A stretch of DNA of 64,000 bases from Symbiodinium sp. CCMP2592 (lineage: Eukaryota > Sar > Dinophyceae > Suessiales > Symbiodiniaceae): the NCBI GenBank assembly GCA_905221615.1, contig CAJNDT010006190.1:223501-287500 (forward strand), written 5' to 3'. Shown here piece by piece: positions 54,727 to 64,000 of this stretch. The notes below the pieces were generated by a model that was given only the letters and a program-made list of their open reading frames with translations, had not been told where the DNA came from and did no database searches. The position numbers and the translations under genes are program-made. How positions within the stretch are numbered: position 1 is the stretch's first letter; every line of letters starts with the position of its first letter.

Positions 54727-55027
54727 AGAAGACAAGCAGCAAAGCAGCAGAACACGGCTTCTTGCCAGGGCTCTGGTCCCAAAGTGAGCAAGGGACTCTG
54801 AGACTGCTGACCGTCTCGGTGCGACTGCTGGTGAGAGACAAAGCTTAGCACTCTCCGCGTCCATCTTCCATGTCTTTTCTGATCATCTTGGTAGTCGGTT
54901 GTCTCAAAAAGCGGAGAGCTGCCTCAGCTGCTCTCCCGCAAGTTGTGCAGCAGATGGATGCTCTGGCAATTTTTTCAATAGGCAGTCGCTGGCAGTGCCT
55001 AGTCTCACAATCAAGTGACTAGGAAGT

Positions 55028-55663
55028 TTGAGATTTTGTAAACTACCCACACCAGTAGGTCAGGGCTGTTGTGGGACAGGCGGCTGCCTCGTAGGAAGCG
55101 ACTTGGGCTCTTGGCAGCTCTTGGCGGAGACGGGGTGGAAAGTTCAAAGTGCGATCTTTGCAGAGGGAGAAGAACTTCATTGCAAGGAGTCATGGAAGTT
55201 TTCGACGGTTTGGGTCATGGGAGAAAGGCACACGACATGGCGCGGTCGACTTCAGCCTGTAGCCGCATTCGGTGCCGCATGCAGCAACCCCTCAGTAATG
55301 TGTCAGTCGGCGGAAGAGCTGGCTCAGCCCTTCCCTTGCATGCGCGTGAAGCTGCAGGGTTTGGGCATGCAAGCCGTGTATTCGGCCGTTACGCAGGCTT
55401 GCACCGAAAGGGCCGATGGAACCACCTTGCTGGAACATCGTCTTGAAGGCACTGTGATGCGGAAACAGCAGGAACCCTGTGTTAAAGCGAGAAACACAAG
55501 CGGAAACAGAATGTTGCCGAGATTGCAAACAGTTTCAGATGCAGCACTGTACTTGGGGGAAGTCTTGGACATCAACGTTGCCGTTGACGCACGGAGGCCT
55601 TGCCCCACATGCCCCTGCACGTTTCGGCTCCGCAGCTCTCCGCACTGCATGTGTGGATTCTAG
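55028..55663 (+). CDS. 211-codon open frame, unknown
   Basis: Within it, EELAQPFPCMRVKLQGLGMQ, AVYSAVTQACTERADGTTLL and VSDAALYLGEVLDINVAVDA look coding; the first 80 residues less so. A minus frame (55324-55650) overlaps. No motif recognised. Confidence 0.33.
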   Translation: MRFCKLPTPVGQGCCGTGGCLVGSDLGSWQLLAETGWKVQSAIFAEGEELHCKESWKFSTVWVMGERHTTWRGRLQPVAAFGAACSNPSVMCQSAEELAQPFPCMRVKLQGLGMQAVYSAVTQACTERADGTTLLEHRLEGTVMRKQQEPCVKARNTSGNRMLPRLQTVSDAALYLGEVLDINVAVDARRPCPTCPCTFRLRSSPHCMCGF

Positions 55664-55933
55664 AGAGCTGGTCTGGAAGGCTGGGCTTGATGGCTTAGTA
55701 TGCAGTCTGGAATATTTGCAATACTTAAAGTCTTAGAGTATTGAAATACGTAGTCACATACGTAGTCAAAACAAAGATATTGACGAGCTCCACAGGGTCC
55801 GCGCTGACTTGGCCTTGGAAGTAGCCCATGCAGATCACACTCTCTAGCCCCACCTTAAGGCGAGCCCACCGCGGTTCGCAGAAGCCCTGTGACCTATAGT
55901 AGGCGAATGACTACTGTCTAACATCATACAACA

Positions 55934-55953
55934 GGGAACCTAAACCCTAAATT
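55934..55953 (-). repeat. Short CCCTAAA run
   Basis: aacctaaaccctaaatt, a telomere-type fragment just before the exon at 55970. Confidence 0.6.
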
Positions 55954-55972
55954 ATCGAAAACAGCAAGTTTG

Positions 55973-56329
55973 CAGGTGCGATCAGATCCCCACTACGACG
56001 AGGAGACGCAGCTGTTTATTCTAGGTTTTGTGTGCCTTCCTGTGGGGTTTACCCGAGACGGGGTTCCTGATTATGATTTCCTTGCATATGGCCCTGCAAA
56101 GTGCTCCGGTCCAAACTGGAGGTCCAGTCATGACCGTGATCAGGTCCAAACATCCTGCCTGTAACTTTGCAATCCCAGGCCAGACTTGAGCGGGCATTGG
56201 ACATCCTCCGGCAAGAGGTTGCCGGGTGCTCAGAAGACTTGGGAGTGACTTGGCAAAGGACCGGAGAGTCTCAGAGTGAAGCGAACTACCTGCTCGGCAA
56301 GGATCGCAAACATACAAGTGCACATGCGT
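55973..56329 (+). CDS. Exon pair, unknown protein
   Basis: SDPHYDEETQLFILGFVCLP and DGVPDYDFLAYGPAKC (55980-56100) are followed, after the acceptor taactttgcaatcccag (56178), by ARLERALDILRQEVAGCSED, LGVTWQRTGESQSEANYLLG and KDRKHTSAHA to the TAG at 56327-56329. The second piece reads as a helical terminal exon. No family recognised. Confidence 0.4.
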
Positions 56330-56639
56330 AGTTGATAGTGCTTAGACCACCATCAACATCAGCATCGGCACCAACACCAACACCATCAACGCCATCATCG
56401 CCAGTATCGATATCGTCGCCATCATGGCCGTCATCGTCGTCAGCATCTGCTTCTTCGGTTTAAGCGCTAACTTCCATGGATGTTTGCAATCCTTGCGGTA
56501 CGAGTAGTTCACTTGACTCTGAGCTGGTCCACACAGCCCATGTTTTCTTCCCGGTCGGCAACCTGTTCTTTCTCCTTCCGTTCTCCGGCTGGCTCCTCTT
56601 GCAGCATTTTGCAGCCTAGTCCCTCCCCCTCGTTGTGTG

Positions 56640-56868
56640 CAGTAAGCCTAGACCACTGGCCACTGGGCTCAGGACGAAACCGTTGGACTGCTTTACAGAC
56701 AAGCCGCGACCACAGAGATTTTCAAGCACTGACGATGACCGCGAAGAAGATGATGACGATGAGGATTATGACCACGGATTTACTGTTTGGTGTGATGGTG
56801 ATGATGCTGATGATGATGATGAGGAAGGTGTTGCAAATGCTGTTGATAACGATGAGAATGACAGTTGA
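56640..56868 (+). CDS. Terminal exon with long acidic tail
   Basis: After the acceptor ccctcgttgtgtgcag, the frame reads SKPRPLATGLRTKPLDCFTD, KPRPQRFSSTDDDREEDDDD and on to DGDDADDDDEEGVANAVDND before the stop. About half the last 50 residues are Asp/Glu. Such tails occur in histone- or RNA-binding chaperones, but nothing upstream confirms that. GAT-rich DNA alone could also produce it. Confidence 0.35.
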
Positions 56869-57227
56869 CATCTGATGATGACCCAACAACTACTCCTACT
56901 GTGTCGGTCTGGAGCTGGTGGTGGAAGCTTCCATGCGAGTGCGGGGTTCCATCATGATTCAGTGCTGGTACAGTAGACGATGCCCATCCCATGCTCCAAG
57001 CCATGCAGCCGCAATGTTCACCCTCTCAACCGATGCAGTTGCCTGTCTCTGGCTAGGTCCGCCTGCCGATGTTTGCCCTGTCCTCGGTCCTGTTTGCGCT
57101 CAAGTCTTCGATGGCGTAAATATTGAATGCGGGTGCTTCAATCAGTCGTGCAGTGGTTCCTGCATAGTCCGTACGCAGTTTTGGTATAGTCTACAGATGT
57201 CTACAGTCTACTCCCACAAATTACCCG

Positions 57228-57300
57228 AAACCCTAAACCCCAAAAGCCCTAAATCCCTAAACCCCTAATCCCTAAACCCTAAACCCCAAACCCCCTAAAC
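57228..57300 (-). repeat. CCCTAAA telomere-type run
   Basis: About ten degenerate CCCTAAA/CCCCAAA/CCCTAAT units, opposite in orientation to the big array at 12.7-14.1 kb. Confidence 0.9.
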
Positions 57301-57640
57301 CGGAAGCCCGGATCAATGCCAGCCTAACAGCCAGTCCGGGAAGTGCTCCGGAAGCAAAGGCAAGTCATGGCATACCTACACTACTGCCTGGTTCTTAGTA
57401 GGGACTGGAGGAATGGGGACTACTCTAAGGTACCTTAAGGGACTATCATAATGATCCATTCCCCCTTGCCTACTAAGCACCAGACAGACAATGTGCACCT
57501 ACAAACTTGCGCACATGACGTGCACACATAGGTATACCCGCGCAAGTTTGTGCTGTTCAGTTTGATACGCCTATGCATATGTCTATGTGTGTGTATATAT
57601 ATATATATATTATACATTTATAAATATCTTCATTTTTGCA

Positions 57641-58333
57641 GCTAGTTCGCAGCACGTCGAGCTTGCGGAATCCAGGAAGATACCAGACCCACCTGAAGTT
57701 CAGGGGCCAAGCAAAGCGATCAAAGCAGAAGAAATCGAAGCGAGCCTGGACAACAAAGCTAAGTCGGAGGCAGCCATTGGTCTCCGAAGGTCTTCGCCTC
57801 GGTGCTTATCGGAGGCGTCGAGTTCGAGCAGACAGCAAAACCCTGCATGTAAACGGTTCAAGATCCCTGATCGCGTGACGTCCCCGGGCCTTAGAGTACA
57901 AAGGTACAAGCCTCAGGGCAGGATGCCTTTCACAACGAAACTGGCAGAAAACCTTTTCACGAGGATGCAGCATTTGCAGTACAAGGCTCTTCATCATGAG
58001 TATTCCTTCAAGCATGAGGACGTCGTGCCGACGAGCATGCCGTCTGAACAGGCAGCGGATTGGGTCCCACATGCTGAACGGCACCTACTTGACGAGGGCT
58101 CTGTGGAAGGTTGCGATCCTGCTTCAACGAAGTGTGGCAAGAAGCAGCAAGAGCTGCAACTCGCGCCAGGGAATTCCGTCGATTCCAGCACATCTTGTGC
58201 ATTTGCATTGGTCATGGCCTCAAGCAGTGAATCAGAGCAGTATTGCACCCTCCTTACAAATCCTTCGAAACCACAATGGAGCCCGCATCAAATCACATCC
58301 ATTTGTTCAAGGCATCTTGCAAGCCGGTTTTAG
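57641..58333 (+). CDS. Long exon candidate, frame uncertain
   Basis: After a (TA)n tract and the acceptor atcttcatttttgcag, one frame is open for about 230 codons: ASSQHVELAESRKIPDPPEV, KAIKAEEIEASLDNKAKSEA, FTTKLAENLFTRMQHLQYKA and on to the stop at 58333. A second frame is also open in two pieces (57636-57878, 57996-58373; SHMLNGTYLTRALWKVAIL) and looks equally protein-like. I prefer the first for its length. No family recognised. Confidence 0.33.
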   Translation, partial: ASSQHVELAESRKIPDPPEVQGPSKAIKAEEIEASLDNKAKSEAAIGLRRSSPRCLSEASSSSRQQNPACKRFKIPDRVTSPGLRVQRYKPQGRMPFTTKLAENLFTRMQHLQYKALHHEYSFKHEDVVPTSMPSEQAADWVPHAERHLLDEGSVEGCDPASTKCGKKQQELQLAPGNSVDSSTSCAFALVMASSSESEQYCTLLTNPSKPQWSPHQITSICSRHLASRF

Positions 58334-58774
58334 ACAACGTGCGATGTGGACATGGGCATTCTTCGACACATAGACTCTTCAAAGCAGCAGCGTTCTCCTT
58401 AACAGTCAGAACTAGAGCCGGGCCACGGCAGTCCTCATCACCGGGACCTTTACCTTGCATGTCGTAAACACCCACCCCCGGGTCACAATTCGTAGTTTAT
58501 TCAGGCTTTGCTTCCGCGATTCCTGTTAACTGAGCACCTTCGTTTCTGACATGACATGAGTAGACGTACTCTACCATCTTTCATATATGTCCCATCGCAT
58601 ACGTCCATATCAGTCTGTATCTTTTGATTGAAAGAGTTCGGCAGCTTGAAAGTGTATTTTTCAATCGAGTTTAAAGCCAATGTCTGGTAGATGTTTTAAG
58701 GGTTTGGGCGCAGGTGTGCAGTGTCTGTTTCGGATGTTCAGTGCGGGTTCAGTGTCGGCGTTTTTCGCCTGTAG

Positions 58775-59083
58775 CCTTCAATTGAGATTGAAGAGATCGA
58801 TCTGCGGCGATTAGAAGAAGACATTTCTTGGGTTGTGGATCAGCTTTGGCTTCTAAGGATGCCGCAAAAAGGACTGCAAGTGCCTTTAAACCATCCCGAA
58901 GCCAACTCCAGCGTTTCAAGGCCTGTGCAACTATCATCATACTGGTTTCGTTGCATGTATCTCGGCGGAACCTGCAGATTCATGGAAGTAAAACAGGATG
59001 ACGATGTAAGGACCTGTAGCATCTTAGCGCCTCCACAAGTGCAATGCGCTGCACATACATCCACATCCAAGTACGAACTGTAA
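58775..59083 (+). CDS. Terminal exon candidate, unknown protein
   Basis: After the acceptor gcgtttttcgcctgtag, the frame reads PSIEIEEIDLRRLEEDISWV, VDQLWLLRMPQKGLQVPLNH, SYWFRCMYLGGTCRFMEVKQ and DDDVRTCSILAPPQ to the stop at 59083. CMYLGGTCRF could be part of a zinc-binding site. Good composition, no firm family. Confidence 0.4.
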   Translation, partial: PSIEIEEIDLRRLEEDISWVVDQLWLLRMPQKGLQVPLNHPEANSSVSRPVQLSSYWFRCMYLGGTCRFMEVKQDDDVRTCSILAPPQVQCAAHTSTSKYEL

Positions 59084-59552
59084 ATGCTTGTAAAGTTGTC
59101 CTATTGCTCTGGCGCAAGTATGTACAGAATCAGTTCTTGACCCTGAGGACTCCAGATGTAGGTTTCGTTGGTTTCGTATATATTCTTTTTTGATCAGGAC
59201 TCTCCTTCACGGCGTCAGGAAAGTACTACATTGGAAGGCTTTCCAAGTGAAAGGTTCGGAGTTCCGGCGTTCAGGAGCTGATTTCTGTTGAAGTCCACCA
59301 ATTCGGGTGGAGGGTTCGCGCATGAAGGCTGGCACCGGGGGCTTCCATCCTGCACAGGATTAGTCTGAAGGTGAAGGCTTAGATTGGGCTTAGATGTATG
59401 ATTGCTGAGAAGCAAGTGCTTCAGCGTCGGCTTCGCAAAAAGCAGGACATCTCGAACACCTGACATTGGACACTAGCACTAGCCCCTACATGATTGCATT
59501 GCAAACAATATGGTTTAGAAGTCTGTATTCGTCTTGGTCTGTTAGCATATGT

Positions 59553-59925
59553 TGTGCACGTTGTTTGTAGTGTAATCTCTGTGATATCATACTTTCCACC
59601 CTGTGGTCAAGATCTCCTCCGTTAAGTAATGTGCTCAGGTGCTGCGTCTGCGCCGAGCCACTCGGAAAGCTGTAATTCCCTTTTTCGCGGGCGAAATCTT
59701 TGGTTTCGAAGTTCCAGGTCTTCAGCAGAATGCGAAAAGGCTTTGGAAGTCTCGGGGATTGGGCCACGTGCAAGGATGTACAGGTTTTTGTAAGGTTTGA
59801 GACTGGATGGGTTCCCTCGCCCCACAGCTCATGCCATTAGGATCCTTTTTAATCATTATGTTCATGATTTTACTAATCACCTACTCACTAAGTCCCCCGA
59901 CCCTCCAAGTAAAGATTGAATGATT
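59553..59925. repeat. Host tandem repeat, copy 1 (left of retrotransposon)
   Basis: This segment recurs at 63067-63566 with about 95 percent identity and partly at 63702-63830. It ends aagtaaagattgaatgatt, directly joined to the retrotransposon. Its natural continuation (tggggtttaggg) is found after the element at 62938. Minus-strand frames in each copy (59622-59825, 63139-63342) are near-identical 67-codon readings starting MGRGNPSSLKPYKNL, but they are probably not genes. Confidence 0.88.
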
Positions 59926-59928
59926 GAA

Positions 59929-60074
59929 GGGGATATTGCTGTAAAGGCGTCCCCAACCGAGAGGCCAATCTGAGGCATTGTGGGTGCAGGGCCAGAGCAC
60001 GCGCAGCTCCAGTGGCTGTTTTGTGTCAAGCCCTGCCCTGCTGTTGCAGTACAGAAGTCCTGATGTGAGGCCCC
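59929..60074 (+). repeat. Split direct repeat A1
   Basis: 146 bp starting ggggatattgctgtaaaggc and ending gatgtgaggcccc; matches A2 with one base difference (gctcc against gctgc). Confidence 0.95.
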
Positions 60075-60077
60075 TCT

Positions 60078-62160
60078 CTCTTTCCCCGCATGGGGGTTTC
60101 TTTTCTCACTGAGATGTTAAAGACCTCTTCTTTGGCCCTGGCACATTCTTTCCACGCCTTGAGCAAGACTGGCGGGCGGAAGAAAGGCAGTGGTCGTGAC
60201 CGACAGCGAGACCTTTTTCCGTGGCCTTTGCTGCGCACGTGGCCGTCAGATTTGGCTTGCAATCTCGACGACGAGGATGCGCATCTGCTGACGGCGAATC
60301 TGTGTCTGGCAGCTCTTAACCACCTGGAACAAGGCATGCCCAAGAGCTGGTGCTTTCTGCTGGCATGGGGCTTTCAGCAAGTTGGAGACACGCGAGAGGG
60401 GTGCAGTGGCGGTGCCGCTGCTGGGCGACAGCGTGGACCTGCCTGTGCGTGCTGCTACTTGTGACCCGGCGAAGCTGGTGCCTGCAGAGCTCTGGTCCAA
60501 GGTTTCAGCACCTGGGGCCATGTTTGGTTCACAGACTACCTCCACCCGCACCCCGGTCGCTTCTTCCAACAGTCAGGACCGCCACGAGTACTTGGTTCTC
60601 ACAGGAAGGGAGCTGCGCTGTGGAAAGCTTCGTCTCCGGTCAGAAGTTCGTGGCCTGGCAAAAGTCTTTGCTGTTCCAAAGTCGGACCGGGCCCGGCAGC
60701 GAAAGATCTGGGACGGCTCACACATCTCAGAGATGGCCAGCAAGCCGCCCAAGCCGGAGAGGCTGGCTAACCCGAGTTCTTTTTTGGACATCTTCGTTCG
60801 GCCCGGGGAGCAGCTTTACATGTCCAAGAGGGATGCAAGCACTTACTTTGACTTGTTGGCTGCCCCACCTGATCTGCAAGCGTGGTTTGGACAGGAACTC
60901 GTCACGGTCCAAGAACTCAGCGCCGCCACTGGCATGGGAATCGAAGAACTGTATTCCTTTGTTGATGACTTAGATAGTCAAACAGCTCTTGGGCCCGACT
61001 CAGTGCTCTTTCCTGTCAACACGGCATGGCCAATGGGCTTCAGTTGGTCTTCGTGCGTCGCTCAAGGGAGTACACTTGGCATGTTGCGCGGCGCTGGGAT
61101 CAACGAGCAGAACGTTTTGAGCCTTGACCATGGTCTGCCTGAATCGCAACAAGAACTTTGTGCCGTCGCGACTGACGATGTGATCCTTTTCCACAGATGC
61201 AAACGCAGAGGGTTGTCCACGTTGAGAAGACTTGATGCTAGCTTTGCGCTTCATGGAGTCCAACGCAACGAGAAGAAGGACGTGACGCTGGCCTCTAGTT
61301 TGACGGGTCTTCGTTGTGACATCAGTGCGTCGCCGCCCATGGTGCAGCTTGCCTGTGACAAGCAAGCCCGACTTGTGCTCGCAACGTGCGATTTGCTGGC
61401 TTCCGAGGTCGCCAGCCCAGCTGCAGTTAATGCTTTACTTGGCCTGCAACAGTGGTTTTGCCTGGATGTCCAGCATTTTCTCGGAAGTTTACACTTTCGT
61501 TCGGGAGCAGCCAGAGTCACAAAGGCGGCGTGTTCCAGCCAGTGTGTTGGATGAGCTGTTCGTGTCCTTAGCCTTGGCTCCGCTTCTGCCAGCAAGCCTG
61601 AGTCGAGAATTTCTTCCGGAAGTCTTGGCGTGTGATGCTGCTCCAGAGTTTGGCTTCGGTGTGATTCTTCAGTGTGGAAAGCACGTGGCAGAGAAAGTTG
61701 GCAGGCTGTCAGAGCGCAGAGGGGACTACGTCAGGCTGGAACGGTCAGCGGAAGACCCACCCGAAGTTGATCGTTTGGGCACACTTCACCGCTTGCTTTT
61801 CAAGAAGACGGACTTCAAGCAACTGATTTCGTGCAGAGCAAAGTGGTCAGGCCACTCTGGCCTCCTGGAGTGCCATGGAGTTCTGCTTTCGGTAAAGTGG
61901 ATTGCCAGAAGTCGCAGGAGGCATCACCACCGCGCTGTTATCTTAGTCGACGCCAAATCATCGGCAGCGTGGCAAAAGGGCGGAGCTCTGCCCGTTCTTT
62001 GAGGAGGGTGCTGCGGAGCATTGCCGGACACGCTCTTGCAGCAGACCTTTTGCTGCGTCTGGTTTATATTCCCACGGAGGCAAACCCGGCTGATGGGCCT
62101 TCAAGGGGAAAGCGTCTTGCTGGGCGGAAGCGGGTCTCCTTCCATCCCCGCCGCTCCTGA
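60078..62160 (+). pseudogene. Reverse transcriptase - RNase H of DIRS-type element (frameshifted)
   Basis: Reading order across frames: frame 3 (60090-about 60390; LFPWPLL, LTANLCLAALNHL), frame 1 (60382-about 61480), frame 2 (about 61470-61955), frame 1 (about 61950-62160). RT signatures: SKRDASTYFD (motif A Asp), WPMGFSWSSCVAQ (motif B), CAVATDDVILF (motif C, DD pair). A linker ALLGLQQWFCLDVQHF leads to RNase H: VLACDAAPEFGFGVIL (Asp), LLECHGVLLSVKWI (Glu), AVILVDAK (Asp) and YIPTEANPADGPSR (last Asp). The three frame changes would stop a single polyprotein, so I call it a pseudogene. Programmed frameshifting could explain at most one of them. Confidence 0.85.
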
Positions 62161-62497
62161 CTTCTGAAGTGCTGTGTCACAAGCAAGTTTTTAATGCATG
62201 TTTCAACTGATGTGCCATTGACGCTCACTGCCATTCAGCCGGGCTCTTCGCGAGTGGTGTTCGGGGCTCCTGGACACTACCTTCGACGAGCTTTGGACGG
62301 AGCTCGGAGCTGCTGTATGGTTGCTGGGCTCGCGATCTGCGTCCATTCGCGTAGTGGCGTAGTGCTTGTATGCTTGGTAGATCTGTACGTGATCATCTGT
62401 CGCCGCTGGAGGGCGAAAAATTTTGGTTTGCCTGAAAGGGGCCTCTCACATGCATGCTTCGGCCACTCGGGTGGAACTCGTGTCCAGTGCGGGGAGA
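62161..62497 (+). other. Short internal region before B1
   Basis: A weak plus frame (62194-62514) with HSGGTR near its end faintly recalls the HxLRHSGAT box of tyrosine recombinases, but the catalytic Arg-His-Arg-Tyr set is not visible. I do not claim a recombinase. Confidence 0.35.
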
Positions 62498-62637
62498 CGG
62501 GTACTTCGAATTGAAGGTGCCCCTTCTTAATGCCGCATCTTGAGATGCGAAACTCTACTTCGCAGTGGCCTCAGTTTAAAAAAAGCTGTGTACGTCGCCT
62601 CTCTTCGGCAAGTGCGGTGGAGCCTCTTTGAAGCAAT
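62498..62637 (+). repeat. Split direct repeat B1
   Basis: 140 bp (cgggtacttcgaattgaagg to ttgaagcaat), identical to B2 exactly 300 bp downstream. Confidence 0.95.
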
Positions 62638-62640
62638 GAG

Positions 62641-62786
62641 GGGGATATTGCTGTAAAGGCGTCCCCAACCGAGAGGCCAATCTGAGGCATTGTGGGTGCA
62701 GGGCCAGAGCACGCGCAGCTGCAGTGGCTGTTTTGTGTCAAGCCCTGCCCTGCTGTTGCAGTACAGAAGTCCTGATGTGAGGCCCC
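62641..62786 (+). repeat. Split direct repeat A2
   Basis: Second copy of A, 3 bp after B1, forming the B1-A2 junction expected to guide circular DNA formation in DIRS replication. Confidence 0.95.
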
Positions 62787-62797
62787 ACCCACCCACC

Positions 62798-62937
62798 CGG
62801 GTACTTCGAATTGAAGGTGCCCCTTCTTAATGCCGCATCTTGAGATGCGAAACTCTACTTCGCAGTGGCCTCAGTTTAAAAAAAGCTGTGTACGTCGCCT
62901 CTCTTCGGCAAGTGCGGTGGAGCCTCTTTGAAGCAAT
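62798..62937 (+). repeat. Split direct repeat B2 (right end)
   Basis: Second copy of B, separated from A2 by 11 bp (acccacccacc). It ends gaagcaat and is followed directly by the host repeat (tggggtttaggg). Confidence 0.95.
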
Positions 62938-63566
62938 TGGGGTTTAGGGCTTCAGGGTTTTCGGGCTGGGGTTTATGCGCAGAGGGGTTTCGTATTCAGG
63001 TTTAGCGCTTAGCACCTCATGCGGGGACCCTTATTGAATTTTGGCACATGTCCCTTTTTGGGGGGGTCCCTTGCACGTTGTTTGTATTGTAATCTCTGTG
63101 ATATTATACTTTCCTCCCTGTGGTCAAGATCTACTCCGTTAAGTAACGCGCTCAGGTGCAGCGTCTGCGCCGAGCCACTCGGAAAGCTGTAATTCCCCTT
63201 GTCGCGGGCGAAATCTTTGGTTTCGAAGTTCCAGGTCTTCAGCAGAATGCGAAAAGGCTTTGGAAGTCTTGGGGATTGGGCCACGTGCAAGGATGCACAG
63301 ATTTTTGTAAGGTTTGAGACTGGATGGATTCCCCCGCCCCACAGCTCATGCCACAAAGAACCAAACAGCTGGAGAACACCGCCCCCGGTGCAGATGCGGC
63401 GCCGCACGTTGAGACGTGCGCTTCATGCAGTCCTGTGGGCTTCTCGGCACAACCAGTTACAAGTAGCACAACCCCAATTAGGATCCCTTTTAATCATTAT
63501 ATTTATGATTTTACTAATCACCTACTCACTAAGTCCCCCGACCCTCCAAGTAAAGATTGAATGATT
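62938..63566. repeat. Host tandem repeat, copy 2 (629 bp)
   Basis: Starts tggggtttagggcttcaggg, includes a GC-rich block (gcggggacccttattgaatt), the 59553-type segment (63067-63353), a 124-bp piece absent from copy 1 (63354-63477), and the ending gaatgatt (63566). It joins copy 3 directly, giving the retrotransposon's empty site. Confidence 0.9.
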
Positions 63567-63830
63567 TGGGGTTTAGGGCTTCCGAGTTTTCGGGCAGGGG
63601 TTTATGCGCAAAGGGGTTTCGTATTCAGGTTTAGCGCTTAGCACCTCATGCGGGGACCCTTATTGAATTTTGGCACATGTCCCTTTTTGGGGGGGGTCCC
63701 TTGCACGTTGTTTGTATTGTAATCTCTGTGATATTATACTTTCCTCCCTGTGGTCAAGATCTCCTCCGTTAAGTAGCGCGCTCAGGTGCAGCGTCTGCGC
63801 CGAGCCACTCGGAAAGAAGTAATTCCCAGG
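63567..63830. repeat. Host tandem repeat, copy 3 (truncated)
   Basis: Repeats the start of copy 2 with a few changes and diverges near 63817-63830 (ggaaagaagtaattcccagg). The remaining 170 bp of the window show nothing recognisable. Confidence 0.88.
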
Positions 63831-64000
63831 GCTGCTGGCAACGTCGGCGCTAAACCTTCATGTAGTCTTGAGCCCTTTAGTATCCACCTTTCCTGCAAGC
63901 CTGAGCCTTACGACCGAAACCGAATTTGCTGTTCTGCATGCCAGGCTTTGCCTTTTCCTGGAATTGGCCCAGACGAGCAAGAGCATTATGCTTTGGCAAA

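Larger units (their letters stand above)
59926..62937 (+). mobile_element. DIRS/PAT-type retrotransposon with split direct repeats
   Basis: Repeats are ordered A1 (59929-60074), coding region, B1 (62498-62637), A2 (62641-62786), B2 (62798-62937). A1 and A2 differ at 1 of 146 bases; B1 and B2 are identical over 140. This split-direct-repeat order is diagnostic of PAT/Ngaro-type DIRS elements, which integrate with a tyrosine recombinase and make no target duplication. The inside encodes reverse transcriptase and RNase H with the DIRS-style ending TEANPADGPSR. The 340 bp between RNase H and B1 is too short for a recombinase gene, so this copy is probably non-autonomous or internally deleted. Confidence 0.85.

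Noticed and set aside
59622-59825. Near-identical minus-strand 67-codon frames (also 63139-63342)
   Set aside because: Conserved only because the DNA is a recent tandem repeat; no evidence of coding selection.

Overview
The window looks like nuclear DNA of a core dinoflagellate. The evidence is: a 15-nt match to the 3' part of the dinoflagellate trans-spliced leader (4953-4967); short exons separated by mostly 40-110 nt introns, several with GC or GA donors; TTTAGGG-type repeats; abundant microsatellites; and retroelement proteins of a style I associate with dinoflagellates. Every gene I could rebuild, and nearly every exon candidate, reads on the + strand, as expected for the unidirectional gene arrays of these genomes. 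Suessiales/Symbiodiniaceae is a guess; the sequence does not fix the genus.

Two host genes can be named. One is eIF3 subunit M (about 7652-11026, at least 15 short exons). The other is a tubulin-tyrosine-ligase-like enzyme (about 29135-34491), with the TTL core split over more than a dozen exons and one 1.9-kb intron filled with microsatellites. The remaining coding signal consists of exon clusters without recognisable homologues (14.5-16.1, 21.1-24.9, 25.1-28.8, 34.9-40.4, 42-44.4, 48.5-52.4, 52.9-59.1 kb). I list them at low to moderate confidence; boundaries and grouping into genes are approximate.

Repeats and mobile DNA take up much of the rest. At 4.9-7.1 kb there is a relict spliced leader followed by an intronless basic ORF and a 76-nt-arm hairpin. 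At 12.3-14.1 kb an AT-rich stretch precedes a 1.4-kb degenerate telomere-like array. At 18.1-21.0 kb a satellite of 148-bp units, each a perfect 46-bp palindrome, lies with an AT-rich tract between imperfect inverted repeats. At 31-32.3 kb there are dense simple repeats and C-rich minisatellites.

The clearest mobile element is at the right end. A DIRS-type retrotransposon (about 59926-62937) has split direct repeats in the order A1 - RT/RNase H - B1 - A2 - B2. It has inserted, without target duplication, into a tandemly repeated host sequence whose empty site is preserved in the next repeat copy (63566/63567). Its repeats are almost identical, which suggests recent insertion, yet the coding region carries three frame changes and I see no tyrosine recombinase.
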